The position numbers were made by a program, and so were the translations under genes. The notes beneath the pieces are model-generated. The model was not told the DNA's origin. It did no database searches and saw only the letters and a list, made by a program, of their open reading frames with translations. DNA of 64,000 bases from Globodera rostochiensis (Eukaryota > Nematoda > Chromadorea > Rhabditida > Heteroderidae): the NCBI GenBank assembly GCA_018350325.1, contig JAEVLN010000002.1, positions 1,060,162-1,124,161 of the forward strand, in the 5' to 3' direction. Shown here one piece after another: positions 63,491 through 64,000 of this stretch (positions are counted from its first letter, which is position 1; every line of letters begins with the position of its first letter).

Positions 63491-64000
63491 TAAAATTAAT
63501 AATTGCTCCTTCAAAGGATATGTTGGACATCACAAATCATCATCCCAACTTGTGTATTTTTGTGATTTTATTCCGAATGTTATCATAAATTAAGCGCAAA
63601 AAAAAATTGTTATACATTATTATTTTATCAAAATTTAATGAAAATGTTTATGTCCAAGTAATATTGTTTATTTTAATTATAAAATCTTAAGCGTTTAATT
63701 AATATTTTTCCAAAATGATGCTCAGCTAGTAATAAATAAAATATCAATGTAACTATTGGCAAGCCTTTGAAGAATGCACATCGATTAATTATATTGCGAT
63801 TGTATCTTTCAATTTAATTGTAATGATACTAAACTACGTCACTTATATCAATTGTTTACCGCATAATCTTCATATATACCTATAAATGATTACAAAAATT
63901 CATGGTTTTTGTTATTATTATTTTTATTGGATTATAATTTTTATTTATCTTACTTCGAATGATTTAATTAATATTTCGTTTATAATTTTTGGTTTACATT
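63491..64000. other. AT-rich end of window, nothing identified
   Basis: No supported feature. Confidence 0.4.

Larger units (their letters stand above)
13400..64000. other. About 50 kb AT-rich repeat mosaic without supportable genes
   Basis: From about 13,400 the sequence changes abruptly to very AT-rich DNA and stays so to the window end. Short open frames match chance expectation. T-rich plus-strand domains (roughly 13.9-20.4, 22.6-31.5, 54.4-57.1, 60.8-63.0 kb) alternate with A-rich ones (20.5-22.3, 31.5-43.6, 45.6-50.5, 52.9-54.3, 57.2-59.0 kb). Many modules occur two or three times in opposite orientation, listed separately. It looks like heterochromatin or another recombination-poor, duplication-prone region; no telomeric or rRNA sequence is seen. 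Confidence 0.7.

Overview
The window is eukaryotic and most likely from a nematode. This rests on compact genes split by many small introns (48 and 57 nt in two clear cases), GC-richer exons in AT-rich flanks, and the types of mobile element present. No species can be named without a search; a plant-parasitic (tylenchid) genome is only my guess. Only the first 12.3 kb carries recognisable genes.

Region 1 (1-13,400) holds three conserved housekeeping genes. An RNF5-type RING ubiquitin ligase lies on the minus strand (1-1842) and its last exon runs off the left edge. LIS-1, the dynein regulator, lies on the plus strand (3529-6622) in 12 exons that splice exactly into 427 codons plus stop. ARF1 lies on the minus strand (10694-12289) in six exons that splice exactly into 181 codons plus stop. 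The ligase and LIS-1 genes are divergent and share a 1.7 kb upstream region; LIS-1 and ARF1 converge. These genes serve ER quality control, dynein transport and vesicle coating, and nothing suggests they are co-regulated.

The spaces between them are full of DNA transposons whose ends can be read base by base. They include a 369-bp inverted-repeat element with an 8-bp target duplication upstream of LIS-1, a 488-bp foldback element after LIS-1 with a small relative inside LIS-1 intron 3, and a 1.68-kb Merlin (IS1595-like) element. The Merlin element has a frameshifted transposase relic, a 19-copy array of 20-bp subterminal repeats, and a nested 754-bp hAT-type element with its own 8-bp target duplication.

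Region 2 (about 13,400-64,000) is an abrupt change: about 50 kb of very AT-rich DNA with no supportable gene. It is a mosaic of repeated modules. One module is a large broken inverted repeat (13.40-15.63 kb against 50.24-54.92 kb). One of its arms is interrupted by a Helitron-like element, and the other arm preserves the empty insertion site. A second inverted Helitron-like copy lies at 59.1-60.8 kb. Other modules near 31, 43, 48, 56 and 61 kb occur two or three times in opposite orientations. Two four-unit arrays of the same ~106-bp satellite lie 26 kb apart, and several minisatellites are present. Stretches richer in T than A alternate with stretches richer in A, as expected if one strand-asymmetric sequence had been repeatedly inverted. 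I read the block as heterochromatin-like, but that is inference.

The copies were compared by eye, so boundaries in Region 2 are approximate (tens of bases).
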